Shown: piece by piece, positions 1-11,957 of the stretch
How positions within the stretch are numbered: position 1 is the stretch's first letter
Layout: each line of letters begins with the position of its first letter
From: Pipra filicauda
Lineage: Eukaryota > Chordata > Aves > Passeriformes > Pipridae
Direction: 5' to 3'
Length of the DNA: 64,000 bases
NCBI RefSeq assembly: GCF_003945595.2
Contig: NW_024104107.1
Coordinates: 1,426,001-1,490,000 of the forward strand
The notes under the pieces: generated by a model
What the model was told of the DNA's origin: nothing
What the model saw: only the letters and a program-made list of their open reading frames with translations
Databases searched by the model: none
Program-made: the position numbers and the translations under genes

Positions 1-2750
1 ACCAAATCCACTTTTCTCCAGGTCTATCTGTGGGTTCATCAAGTTCATCAGTCCCTAATCCATTTATATCAAATCTGCCTTGTGGATCCCACCACTGTTT
101 GGGTGAAATCTAGGACATAAAGAGGCCACTGGTGCAGGAAAGGGATGTGGGGCTGGAAGAGGCCTCCGAAGGAGAGGGGATACAAGAGGGAGCAGCCAGA
201 ATCACCAGCAGGAGGATAAGGCAGGGAGAGGTACATGAGACCAGACTAGGAGTGAAAACCAGAAAAATTTTCTTATAAGTTTCAAGATGAGACAAAACAG
301 GTGTTAAAATAGGTGCTTTTTGTTCCTGAAACAAAACTGCAGCTCCCCAAGCTGCAGTGATGTCACATCTCCTCAGATCTGAGAGAGGGAGCTGAGGTCA
401 CACAACCCCCATCCCTCAGCACCAGTTTGCTCTTAACTTTTACTCTAAAGGCTGTTTTTCTTCCCCACAGCCCCCAGTGACCTCCCAGTTGCTGTTCACC
501 ATGCTGGTGTGTGAACCATTCGAGAAAGGTCTCACCAGGGAGCCACAACCCTTCCCATGCCCACCAATGCCTGATGGAAACCAGATATCTCAAGTTTCAC
601 ACTTGAGTTAGAGAAATCAGTAGTACAGAGGGTTTATCTGCAAATAAGGGCTGGTGGGACTTTATCTCCACTTCTCCCCTCCTCTCAACTTCTTCTCCAC
701 TGTGTATGAAAGTGCCCTGACCAGCAACACCATCGCCTCCCATCCTTCTCCAGGTGATGGGCTTTCAGTCGTAAAACATATTTTAATTAGACTTTTCTAA
801 TCCAGTTAAAACAGAAGCCCTGTAAGTGTAGGAAGTGTTCCCCATCTCACCTGTAAATGGGCTGTTGTGGGGAAGCCAGGTGAGTGTTCCAGCAGCCACC
901 AGACCAGACCAGCACATGCCACCAGCATCAACAGATGCAGGAGGGCTCAGTCCCAGGTTTGTTTGCAGGGCACAGGAAGATTTGTGGACTCAGAAAAGCT
1001 GGATTTCCCTCTGGGGGCAGACACAGAAGGTCTGTCCAGGACTGTGCTCTGGGCACAGCGTGTTTTGTGGTGTAGTTTTGTTTTCAGCACAAAGCTTAGC
1101 CCAGACACTTAGAACAAGATGGACTTTCCTGTCTCCCTGGCGTGCAGCTGAGGGAAGCTGTGACCCTGTCAGGGGCAAGATCAGGCTAAAAGAAAGCCAA
1201 CATCTGAAAATAAGAACAGCCTGTAAACTATTTAGAGAAGTCAAACTGCTTGAAAACACCAAGAAAAAGTGGTACCAGTCCCCTGGATCTGGAAAGGGAT
1301 GGCATGGAAAGCATTATACCATCCACCAGCTCAGGAATGAGTGCTGGAGGACACCATTAAGAGGTGAAGTCCCCACTGATAAATATCTGCAGGCTGTGCT
1401 TTGGTTAGTGCCACATCTCACTGAACACAGACCTGTACAGGGCATCATCTGGGCTTTATAGCAGGAAAAAAATTCCTGATCCTCTATATTATTCTTCCAT
1501 AACATATCTGAAGGTGAAAGGAGGCTTAAGAAGTTCCTAAACTGAGGAATAGACCAGGAGGAGGCTGTTCCCACGTGGCAAAACCTGATGTGTTTGTTAT
1601 GTCCTACTCTGAGCCTTCTGCCTTCAGGATCAGGACCAAACCCACAGGTTTTCTCTGAAAACAGGCTTTTGTGCTCATCATTAGAAAGGGCTGTGGGAAG
1701 CTGTGGCTGAGGGGATGAACCCAAACACAAAATGAAGTGAAATACAGCCTGGTTTTCAGTTATGTTCTCATGAAACGGAGACAAACAGGTCTGTGAGCCC
1801 AGCAGTTACCAAGAAATGTTCTTTTTTTTTGATTTTTGACTTGGAACAGTTTGGAGACTGTTCCAGACTCAGCCCCAGTAGAGTTCTGACAACTCCTCTG
1901 GTTCCTGCCTATTTTTAGAAAAGCAGTGGATGTCAGACAGTCCATCTGGCCTGGAGGTCGGAGGAGCGGTGAAACACTTTTTTAAAAGTGTCACCAAGCG
2001 CCATCTGAGATGCCCCTGAGGTGTCTGAGGGTGGAAGATATGGCACAGGACCAGCTGGAGAGCTGTGCCCTTCTAGGTTGGAAGTGGAGCCCAGGTAGGA
2101 CACCCTGGGGCACCTCAAGTGGCCCTTGATGTCTGCGTAGGCAACTGGATGCCACTCTCTGCATTACAGCCATGATAAAGTGCAGCTGGTTGTCTCATCT
2201 CCATCTGTTTTCTGCTTTCTTCAGTGCCATCAATAGGAAAATTGAACTTCCTTCCACCACAGTGTGGGGCATGGGAGGGATGGGGATGCAGAAGAACTTG
2301 AGCTCCTGCTGGAGACAAGAATGGACTCTGTGCTGGCCTGCCTGTGCTGTCCTTCATCATTAAACCAAGCACACTGATCAGCATCTTATGCACAGCCCTG
2401 AGGCCAAAAAAAGCCCATATCTCATTTCCAGACTTGCTAGGAGTGGCAGGAGCCTGGATTTTCCATCTTGAGCTCTCGCTGTTTCCATGGGATTGGCTCA
2501 AGTGGAGCTGCTTCAGCTGGTTGTGGGCCTTGCCCATCATGCTCAGGTGTGGATGGCAATGCCTTGGGATGGTGCTAAAGACATAAACAAACCTGCTTGG
2601 TTTTAAATCCATTGCTCTTCCCCACCAGGTTTCCCTGTCTCTGTCCAGATCCCACCACAGGCTCTTCCAGAAGTGTCTGATTTCCACTCACTCCATCCGT
2701 GCACATGTTCCTTTCTAGCTGCTGTTGTCATCCCATATTTCCAGGTTTCA
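1..2750. other. Unique sequence, no gene recognised
   Basis: No repeat family, RNA gene or coding exon was recognised. The longest frame in the stretch runs from 835 to 1461 on the plus strand (208 codons). Its product is rich in Trp, Ser and Gln, has no signal peptide, membrane segment or known motif, and has a sizeable opposing frame on the minus strand. I regard it as a chance frame in CpG-poor, CTG/CAG-rich DNA. A lineage-specific transcript cannot be excluded without RNA data. Confidence 0.6.
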
Positions 2751-2822
2751 TTCATAAAATAATAAAATAATTTAGGCTGGAAGGGACTCCCAGAGGTCAT
2801 CTAGGCCAAGCTCAAAGGGGGA
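2751..2822 (-). mobile_element. CR1 LINE 3' tail fragment
   Basis: Reads as the reverse complement of a CR1 terminus: a short A/T-rich tail, then the GGCTGGAAGGGACT and AGGTCATCTAGG blocks. Only about 70 bp of the 3' end survives. The usual terminal octamer repeat has decayed into a run of AATAAA-like units. Old and 5'-truncated. Confidence 0.7.
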
Positions 2823-4039
2823 GAGGATTTTTCCAGAAAAGCAAATGTTGTTTTTGAGACCCTTCTGCATCCACACACTCTGCGTGTTCAATTTTAGTGC
2901 CACAATTGGTCCAGCGCAGACACTTAATTATAGGGTGGTGTCCTCTGTCCTGCTGGCAGTAATGGGATCAATATTAGGTAGCTGTGCATCCTTACAATAC
3001 CATCCCTATGGAATGGTCTCCTTGGTTAACTTGGGCTAACAGGCTTTTTAATTTGATTTCTTGCAAAGTACAGCCAAGGTCACAATCCCATTTCCCTCCG
3101 GGAAGTCAGGAGTGACTTGCAGCCCACTCAGAATGATTTTGGCCATCACCAGCAGAAGGCCATGGACTTCACACTTCTGCTGGAGAAGAACTCAGGATGG
3201 TGAGCAACCTCAGCGTGGTGAACACTGCAGTGACAAATATTTTGCATAATGTTTTTGCCTTTACTATTAATGATGGTCTTCTGTGCTAGTCTGGACTGTG
3301 AGTGTCACTATTAGTGTAACTAGGCTGATAATAAGTATTATATTTTGATCCAACGGTTAATACTGTAATGAAGCTAAAAATAAGAGGTTTTTTCCTACAG
3401 GCATAATGTATCCTTTTAGTTGGGAACAAGATTTTGAGGGTCACGAAATGGAGGGGCCCTGAACCTGCAGAGCCACCTGTCTGTGATCAACCACTTTCTC
3501 TTTTTTATCTAAATGACAAGCAAATACAAACCACAGTCTTCTTGCCAGCTCCTCATTGCAATCCTCTCCAAAACTGGCCTGCTATTTTCCAGAAAGCTCA
3601 AGCAGAGCTGGGTGCAATGTTTGCAGGTTTGTGTCCTTTAAAATAAAAATCCTGTGATTAGGGGAGAAAAATGCAGTGGGAAAGATTGGATCAAGATACC
3701 CTGCTCATTAAAGTCAGGAAATGGTCTAGCTGAAAGGTCTCAACTCTCAGTCCAAAAATAAAAAGCACTTTTACATCTCTCCTTTATTTCTCCCTTCAAT
3801 TCTGCTGCTGCAGAGTCATCTTGGCAAACCTTAAAAATGCTGCAGGTCCCCCAGGTTTATTGGAATTCCCTGTTACAAATATATCTGAGCTGAGGATTTC
3901 GTGTGCTGGGTGCTGAAACCTCTCAGCTAGAGCTGGAGCTCTCAGACAGCAGAAATTTGCTTTCAGGTCTCAGCTTTTGAAAGCAGAAGGACTTTTTTGA
4001 AGGAAGAGGCCTCACAGCTGGTTGAGGGGGATTTAAAGT
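2823..4039. other. Unique sequence, nothing recognised
   Basis: Moderately AT-rich DNA with several in-frame stops in every frame. No repeat or exon was recognised. It ends at a short run of A that leads into the CR1 remnants beginning near 4040. Confidence 0.5.
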
Positions 4040-4187
4040 AAAAAAAAAAAAAATACATTTTTGTGAAGGTAGTTGAACACTGGAGCAGGTTATTCAGAGG
4101 GGCTGTGGAGTGTCCATGTAGGGAGATACTCAAAACCCAACCAGCAACTTGTTCTACCTGCCTTGAGTGAATGGTTGGACAAGGCTT
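4040..4187 (+). mobile_element. Older CR1 LINE fragment, nested neighbour
   Basis: The blocks GAACACTGGAGCAGGTT, GGGCTGTGGAGTGTCCAT and GAGATACTCAAAACCCAACC match an older CR1 3' UTR type, in which the 'gttgtggagtctcc' and 'attcaaaacc' blocks follow the gagg-tggt region. It is cut off just where a second, younger-looking CR1 tail begins, so this copy has lost its own 3' terminus. Confidence 0.6.
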
Positions 4188-4432
4188 TAAGTGAAAGAGA
4201 GAAAGTTTAGGTTGGATATCAGGAAGAAATTGTTCCCTGTGAAGGTGGTGAGGCCCTGGCACAGGTTGCCCAGAGAAAGTGTGGCTGCCTCATCCCTGGA
4301 AGTGTCCAAGGCCAGGTTGGAGCAACCTGGGATAGTGGAAGGTGTCCCTGCCCATGGCAGGGGGGTGGAACTGGATGATCTTTAACATCTTTCAACCCAA
4401 ACCGTTCTGTGAGTCTGTGTTTCTATGATGGA
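4188..4432 (+). mobile_element. CR1 LINE 3' end
   Basis: A good CR1 3' UTR. In order it has a GAAAGAGAGAAAGTTTAGG start, the TTGGATATCAGGAAGAA block, GGTTGCCCAGAGAA, TGTCCAAGGCCAGGTTGG, GGTGTCCCTGCCCATGGC, GGATGATCTTTAA, CAACCCAAACC and a decayed octamer tail ending in TTTCTATGATGG. It is 5'-truncated like nearly all CR1 copies and contains no ORF2 coding sequence. Confidence 0.92.
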
Positions 4433-7400
4433 AAACTAGAGTTTTATCCCAAACTGAAATAATCCATAGAGCCAGATGGGTGACAGCAGGAAAGCAGCTG
4501 TGCAGGAATTATCAGACCATTGGTATTCTCGTGGTGTCCAGAAATCAGAGCCATCCAACAGAATCTCAGGAAGTAGCCTCTGGAAGCAGGAGGGATCTCC
4601 CAGTGAGGGAGTTGCTTTGATGTTAACTCGTCCTTTGACACATCTCTGAATTCCTACCACCTGAGACCTACACAGCCACACTTCAAACACCTTCCCAGCT
4701 GGAAATAAGCTGAAAACCAGTAGATCTTTTCCATGAATAAAAGCACTTTTCTGAATACAGCTGGGGTAAGCACTTGGGAGGATGAAGAAGTTCTCAAAAA
4801 AAACACAACAACAGTGCAGTGCCAACATCAGTAAAAATGAGGATAAATAGACTGGGAATTGGTTTAGGGTGGGAATTAGAAAAAAAACCCTCCTCATCTC
4901 CTGTAGATCAGCCTCCATCCAGAACCAATGTGGACAAGAAACAGAAGTATAAAGGTGTATCCTAATCCCTTCATATGATGGAGTGAATGTGATGGTGAGA
5001 GAATGACCTGATGCCATGGTCTCTCCTAGGCCAGATTACAAGGACTGTTTTGGGAAAATGTAGAAATTATCTCATTTCTGCACGAGAAACTCCAACCCTC
5101 CAGTGAATAAAAGCTGTGACTTGGCCTCCAAGTACTCCTGAAGCTGTAGATAGATTTTTTTCCCGGGAGAAGGTCACTTCACCTGGCAGGAGAAAGGCAG
5201 AGTTGCTTTTACAGAGGCCGTAAACCCAAGTGTCTGCAGACCTTCCCCCTGCTTGCTGTCCACGTGACTGTGAAGGCTGATACGGCAGCTCAGACTTCAT
5301 GTTCTTAGAAATATAATTTGACCTTTACAAAAATCTGTAACATCAGGAATTTAACATGCTCAAGAGCAAACAGATGGGAGGAACCTCCCTTTAATGCCTT
5401 CCGCAGCAACACTGTAATTTCATAACTCTTGCTGTCGTGAAGATCATCCCTTTTCACGTCAAAAGAAGCCTGATCTGGGGGAGAAAAAAGGGAAATCTGA
5501 GCTTGTATTCCTACTTTCCCAATATTGGCATACAAAGAGGAGATAAATACTGTGAACCTAATTTTAGAAGACTGGTGGGTGCCCTTAAGAAGGACAGATA
5601 TTTATGATGACGTGTAAGAACACGATGGCTGGCAAGACACGTGGGTTCCTTCCTTCCCACCTCCAGTGACCGCTCCGTGCTGACTTTGCACTCTTCCACC
5701 TGATTTGCACACTTCATTCTGGAAGGGGCAGTTTTCTCCTTGGAAATTCCCCTCTCTCTCTTTCTCCATTGACACTAGAAAGCCCTTGGAAGACCAGCTT
5801 AGACCTGTAAGGTGGTTGAAGCTCCACATTGATTCCAAGCCTGCGCAACACCCCCAGGACCACAGAGAAGTGGAGAACTGAGTAGCATCCCTGCTGGCTG
5901 CTCCCATCCAGGACCCCCCAGACACTGGGCTCAGCTTCCTCAAGGATGCCTAGAACCTGTCTGTCACCACAGGTGGGAACACATGAGCTCACAGCCACCC
6001 CTTGAGGCTAAATCCTGAGATTGTCAGGAATTACTCAACACCCTTTAGCAGGGAGGTGCCCAAGCAGCTGCTGTGTGCAGCACAGCTTTATCCTGCAGCT
6101 TCCTCCTGTGCCTGGCAGCAGCAATAAAAGCTGAGCTCATTTTGTCCTCCTCTAGGCATGGACTTTGGGAATCTGCTAGGAGATCCCACTGCTCCTTCAG
6201 CATCCATCTGGCTCCCACTCAGTCTGAGGGATAACTCAGCCATTCTACTCTTATCACTTCACTGATTTACTGGAGGTCTCTGGTGTAGGTATGGAAATGC
6301 CAGATCCCAAGTACCTCCTCTTGGAGATGCAGACAGAAAACCTCAGACCCTTCACCACCATGCTCAGCAGCCAAGGCAGTGCAAGGTGGTTTATTCTTCC
6401 TGGCTGGCTGGGAAATGCACACCAGCAATATTTCTACAACTGGAGACGGCTGGAGCCTTCAGATCTCACAATTACAGACAAGACAAAAATGTATTATCTT
6501 AGAAAAAAAAACGGCACCAAGGGAAGCTCTGTGTGTGTGGTTAAACTATATCTAAATTTCAATCTCCTTCATCTAATACAAAGAAAACAAGTTTCAGAGC
6601 AAGGTGGAAGGCAGGAGGTGGGGAGGAGGGAAGGTGTCAGTAGACCAGTCTCTCAGCAGAGAGCAGGCTTCTCTGCTTCTGCCTAATTGATTAATTCCTT
6701 CTTAGCAGAGTCATCTGTTTGATGTGCTTTTCCATGAAAGCAGTTCAGAAAGTTCATGGGAGTTAATCCTGAAGATGGCTGGAGCTGCAGAGCCAAGCAT
6801 CTGATTAAAGGACGAGGAGATCGCTCGCAGCTTAGCTGCTTTCAAAGTTGTTCCCAAAGTCTTTGCTAACCTTCATATTTCAAAGTTCATTTCTTGGCAT
6901 CGGGGAATTTAAAGGGGAAGGTTGCTTTTTAGCAGTAGCATTATTATTGCAATCAAAAAAAAGGAAGGGGAATAAATTCAGAGGAAGGCCACACGCAAAG
7001 TCACATGTGCACCAGCGAAAAGAAGGAGATGAAAAGACGCAGAGGCAAACGCAGACACAGAGGCTCCAGTTTCACAGCCCATTCTAAACAGCTTGCTCTG
7101 AATTCAGCACATGCACCCCCCACTCGGAGATAAAGGCAGGGCCATTACATGTGTCACTGCTACCTGCCCGTACCCAAGGACTTGGATTAACAAATAGCAC
7201 AGGAGTGTTTTCTCTGCGGGGGTTTCCATTTACTGCAGCTTCCAGCAGAGCTTGCCCATCAGCATGGAAAGGGGAGCCAGCGCTCCCAGGGAGACAGAGC
7301 TCGGGTGTGCCGGTGCTGAGTGATGTAATGAGGTGACTGAAACCCTCTGCTGATGCCGGGCGAGGCTGTAATGATGAGGGACGACGTGGGAGAATTGCAG

Positions 7401-8499
7401 GGGGAACGTCAGGCTGCTGAGTGATTCCATGACTAAAGAGCGGCTGAAATCCAGAGGAAATAAGTGCAGGGTGGCACACAGGGGTGGAAAACAAGCAATC
7501 CGAACTTTGCATCCAGTGATGAGCTTTGAATGGGCTGTTACTCACTCGGGAATGAGTTGGTGTTTATAAGTAGCTCTATGAATATGTCACCTCGGCGCTC
7601 AGTGGTGGTGACAAAAAGCAAATTGAATGTTAAGAATTAATAGGGAAGGAATAGAGATCAAAATAGAAATCATTATTACAGCCCTCAGTAAATTCAATGC
7701 GTGTCTGCTTCTTGAACGTTTTGAGTGGCTCTGGTGTTCCCCCCACAGACAGGAAGCAGCAGAACCGGGAAAGATACTTAGAAGGGCAATAAAGTGATCA
7801 AAGGTAGAGAACAATGAAGTACTTCAGGAATATTTCATCTGAATAAGAGATGACAGCAGCAGAGTATGATAATGGTCGATCAGATTATGAGTGGCATGAA
7901 GAGGATGAAAGAGAGCAACTGTTTTTTGTTTCTTTGAAAAGACAAAAAAGGGTGCTTGAGATGATAGCAGGTCACAACAAAGGGCTTCCTTCACACGCTG
8001 TGCAGATAATCTGCAGCTAATCCCCCCTTGCCAAGGGATCCTGCAAGTGCTGAAAGTTTACCTGATCTGAAAATGTTAAACAATTTAATGGGGAAAAAAA
8101 AAAAAGCTTCACGGAATTCCTAGTAAATACAAAGATACCTCAGGGATATTTATGACTCTGCCTTCTAGAGGCTGCAAAAATACAGGCATTACTCAGTGCT
8201 TGGTCTTATACTCTTCCCTACACTGGTAGACCTAGAATGTGACCCACCATGGATGTCATCAGTGCTTGGTTTCCTGTCTTTCCCAAAGGATGGATCCTCT
8301 CCTGGGCACACTCGTCCCCGCTCTCCCAGTCATAAGAATCATCCTCCAAAGATGTCCATCCTCCTACCAGCACAAATTTCTTGGGATTCTCCAGCACATC
8401 CCCTTCTAAACTGTTCCACAGGACAACTTACCCAGTGCTCTTTTTTCATTTCCTTGTAGCTGTGTCCCTTGTGTTCCTGAAGGAACCTCGAAGCTCATT
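4433..8499. other. Unique sequence, no gene; possible conserved blocks
   Basis: No gene or repeat was recognised in this 4-kb stretch. Two parts look less decayed than their surroundings. One is 6690-6850 (ATTGATTAATTCC, then GATTAAAGG and a CpG-containing GATCGCTCGCAG). The other is 7290-7620, which keeps about a dozen CpGs and has TGATGTAATGAGG and GTTTATAAGTAG strings. Either could be a regulatory element; neither has direct support. Frames such as 4436-5017 minus (193 codons) carry no recognisable domain. Confidence 0.45.
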
Positions 8500-8718
8500 G
8501 AAAAATGGAGAATTTCCTCACTGAAAGGGTCGTCAGGCATTAGGACAAGATTCCCAGGGAGTGATGGAATCACCATCCCAGGAAGTGTTCAACAAATGCG
8601 TAGATGTGCTTTTTAGGGACATGGTTTAGTGATGGATTTGGTAATAATGGGTTAATAGTGGGACTTGATGATCTTAGAGGGCTTTTCCAACCCAAACTAT
8701 TCTATGAATCAGTGGTTA
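8500..8718 (+). mobile_element. CR1 LINE 3' end (diverged)
   Basis: Recognisable blocks are AATTTCCTCACTGAAAGGGT, GTCAGGCATTAGGACAAG, AGTGATGGAATCACCATCCC, AACAAATGCGTAGATGTG and GGGACTTGATGATCTTAGAG, then TTCCAACCCAAACTATTCTA at the terminus. This is the CR1 subtype whose middle block reads 'tgtagatgtggc', different from the 'gtgtccctgccc' subtype most common here. Many substitutions suggest an older insertion. Confidence 0.88.
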
Positions 8719-9084
8719 AGGACTTGGAATTTATAGTGGCTTCTAGGAGGGCAACTCTCTGGAATCTTTTCTGCATCAGCTTCAAGACTCCTGGAGAGGT
8801 TTTTGCACACTAATTCTTCACATTTCCTGAATTCTGTTCTCCAGGATTTGAACTCCTAGAAATTTTCTCAAGTTCTTAGAGGTTTGATGATGAATCAAAC
8901 CTCACTACCCTGCAGTTGTGTTGTGCAGTCTGATGTTGCCTTTCAGAATTAGGGTCAGATCAGGAGAAAGGAAGGATTTAACACTGCAAAAGAATATTTA
9001 AAATGCCATAATTCAGCCCTACAAGGGACCATGTGAGTCATCAGGAGCAGAGTCACAGTGCAAAGGGAACGAGACCTTCACTGC

Positions 9085-9170
9085 TGCCTTTTCTGTATGA
9101 CCTTGTCCATGGCACAGCACCTCCTTGGGCTTCAGCTTCCCTGCATTTCCTGTTTACAGGGAATCTGTCT
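9085..9170 (+). mobile_element. Possible ancient MIR-like SINE fragment
   Basis: The order TTTTCTGTATGACCTTG, CATGGCACAGCACCTCC, TTGGGCTTCAGCTTCCC follows the MIR core (…tgtgtgaccttgggcaag…cttaacctc…tgcctcagtttcc…). No tRNA head with a clear B box is visible. Similarity is by eye and low; a profile search is needed to separate it from chance. Confidence 0.4.
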
Positions 9171-10040
9171 CTCTTTCAGGAGAGTTGAGAAAAAAGATGC
9201 CCCAAACTGATAATGCCACTACCATTTTTGCTTGAGAATGGCTCCTGTCCACACACATCAAATGCAAAATTAATAATACCCACAAGGACAGTCATTAAAG
9301 TTTCAGTCCAGACTCCTTAAAAAACTTTGCAGCTTGGTCCTACCAGGAGATCAGTGGAAAACAGAGGTTTTTTGACAATCCACAACACCAGCATCTGGTG
9401 GGTGATGGGTCTGAAAAGAGATTTGTTTGGTCTCTGTGGGGTGGGGTCAAAAAGGGTGGGATCTGGATCACGGAAGGAGAAACCCCGAGGGACACAGAGG
9501 AGCAGAACACACCCCTCGTGGCACTGGTGGGTGTGTGAAGGTTGGTTATGCAGCAGGAGGAGGCACTACTGGCAGACCTTCAGCTCCTGGACCAGGCATT
9601 CATGTGGAAAGGAACACTCAGGAGCCAACCTTATTTATGCCCTGAGACTTTAAAGTCCTTGTGGTCTTGGGTGACACCCCAGAGCTGTGATCTCCAACCC
9701 CAGGCGGATGTTCTCGGAGAGCTGGAAACAGCTGGAGACTGTTTTTTGTGCTGGTGTAAAAGGTATTGAGATCCTTCTGAAACGTGGCAGTAGGAGAAGT
9801 GCAGATGCAACCAGGTTTGTTGAGGATTTGTAACTCCTTTAGAGTAAAATCAATAACAAGGGATGACAGGTTTCAGAAGGAAAAAACCCTTTGAATGGGA
9901 CTGGTCAAGAGTGGACCAAAAGGACATAGTACATCTGGCCTATGGCATCTATTTTGGGAGAAAGAACCCAAAATAAATGTTCTAAAAGTATGAACATTTC
10001 TCTATTGACTTTAAATGTGACCAGGAATGAATGTTTCATA

Positions 10041-10088
10041 TCCCTTCCCTTCCTTTCCCTTCCCTTCCCAAACCTTCCCTTCCCTTTT
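10041..10088. repeat. Short (CCCTT)n polypyrimidine tract
   Basis: A 48-bp almost pure C/T run on the plus strand made of CCCTT and CCTTT units with one CCCAAACC interruption. It has the same unit and the same AAACC interruption as the much longer tract at 26494-27062. Confidence 0.9.
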
Positions 10089-10309
10089 CATCTAGGGAAA
10101 AAACTCAGCAGCTTCTTATGGGATATCAGTGAGCTGGTTTAAGGAAACACAGGCAGGTGGAAGATTCAGAGATACTCCACTGCCCTCCAGCAGCAAAAAT
10201 AATCAGTGGGAATCTTGTCTGCTCTGGACAGAGCTGAACACTTTTGTTGGTGAGGCAGAAGAGCTTGAGGCAGACTAGAAATGCCAGAGCTCGAGTCCCC
10301 AAGTCCAGC

Positions 10310-10390
10310 TGGGTCATGGAATGACTGTGGACAGGTCTTTGTCTTAGTCCTACAAGTTCCCTGGCTTGTTCCCCCTCTCTCCATCTCACA
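10310..10390 (+). mobile_element. Weak MIR-like fragment
   Basis: GACTGTGGACAGGTCTTTGT followed by CTTAGTCC, a pyrimidine-rich stretch and CTCTCTCCATCT is arranged like the MIR core ('gaccttgggcaagtcac…cctcagtttccccatctg'). Divergence is high, so this is only a suggestion. Confidence 0.25.
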
Positions 10391-11730
10391 TGGAGCGTTG
10401 GCCGAGGCAGAGGTTAATTTTTGTGATTTTTGAAGATTGGGGATTCACCTTGTCCATTTGCAAGCCAAGATGCCTCTGGCATCACTTTTCCCTACAGCCC
10501 TGCAGGACTGAGGAGGGACCACAGGCACCTGAGAGGCTGCACCACCCAGGCTGGTGCCAAAAGCATCTCAGGAACATGTGGGTTGGGTGGGAAGGCAGAA
10601 CAGATGGTTGTGGATGCTGTGTTTAGAAACACGGGACAGGGAGGTGCGGGAGGATTCGATAACTTTAAGGTCGTGCATCCAGTGGAAATTCAACCCATGT
10701 GTCCTGCATGACAGTCCACTAGACCTGGCTTTTCTTCTTACAGCCCTTGGCTGGAGAGCAGCACAAGCTGGGGTTGGACACAGGAATTTGGAAGTAAGAG
10801 CCTGTGGTTCATGCAGTTGACAGGTGGACCAGTCACACAGAGTTATCATCTGTGGGGAAAATAACTCTGCCCAAAGGGCTCAAGATGAGTCAGACTAAGG
10901 ATGCTGTAATTGGATAAAAATACCTGTGCTTTCTTGCAGTTCAGCTAATCCACACCAACAGTTCAGTGGGATTTACTTCCCTATGACAACAAGAGCACAG
11001 ACTCATGGGATTTTAGGGCAAAAATGCACCAGGTACATCTTTAACAAAAGACGATTTAAGTGAAATCTCTTGGCTGCCTTTGTCCTCTGCTCCACTCAAA
11101 TTGACTTTCACCCATTTGGGCTTAGGAGAAGAATTAATTTGGGGAGTGAATATGCAGCAGGTTGCTCTTCTCTGGGCAGATACCTGTCTCCAAGCAGGCA
11201 GCAGGGGGGCTGAGGTCAGCAGAGGCAGCTGAATTTTCATTAGGAACAGATCCTTTTATCACGGTTTACAGCTCCGGACACAGAAATCAGGAAGGACATC
11301 GGGCTGCTGCTTTTAACCTTTGTTGTGTCTTTATTCAGTGTGTGACATCATCCTATTGATGAAGGTCAGGTTGATCTCAGGTCTTTTCTGACTCATTGAA
11401 TATTAGGGATGGCTGGAGGCAGGCGAAGCCGGTGATTTGATGTGACAGGTCAGGAGGGAGCACACCAGCAGTGCAGCAGGACACGGGCTGCAGGAAGGGG
11501 TGATGCCATGATCCATTGTGACAAGAGGAGAGCTGAATGGATGGACCAACAGCCTGGAATGAACCCAGCAAGGGCAGGATAGAAAGAGGCAAAACCCTGA
11601 AAACCCTTTGGTCTGTGTCCACTCCCACATCAATGGGACAAATCCGGAATGACCTTCTTTAGCTGCCGATGGGATCACAGATTTACTGTGTGAGATCTTG
11701 TGACATCATGAACCAAGACTCTTCCTTAAA

Positions 11731-11957
11731 GTACATCTCATTTTGCCCCCTCCCATGGGCAGGGACACCTTCCACTAGCCCAGGTTGCTCCAAGCCCCGT
11801 CCAACCTGGACTTGAACACTTCCAGGGATCCAGGGGCAGCCACAGCTTCCCTGGGCAACCTGTGCCAGGGCTTCCCCACTCTCACTCACAGTAGAGCATT
11901 TCTTCCTAATATCTACCCTAAACCTACCTTATTTCAGTATAAAGCCATTAATCCTCT
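11731..11957 (-). mobile_element. CR1 LINE 3' end
   Basis: Reverse-complement CR1 3' UTR: TTAAAGTACATCTCATTTT, CCCATGGGCAGGGACACC, CCCAGGTTGCTCCAAGCCCC, AACACTTCCAGGGATCCAGG, GGCAACCTGTGCCAGGGCTT and TTCTTCCTAATATCTACCC, ending in an AAAGCCATTAATCC block. The extreme octamer tail is missing at the low-coordinate end. Confidence 0.92.

Larger units (their letters stand above)
8719..11730. other. Unique sequence with weak old SINE traces
   Basis: No gene recognised. The stretch holds the possible MIR-like fragments near 9085 and 10310 and the short polypyrimidine run at 10041, each listed separately. The rest shows nothing identifiable. Confidence 0.5.

Noticed and set aside
835..1461. 208-codon frame as a possible gene
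   Set aside because: No domain, no conserved motif, overlapping opposing frame, no supporting signals. Its length is only mildly unusual for CpG- and TA-poor DNA.
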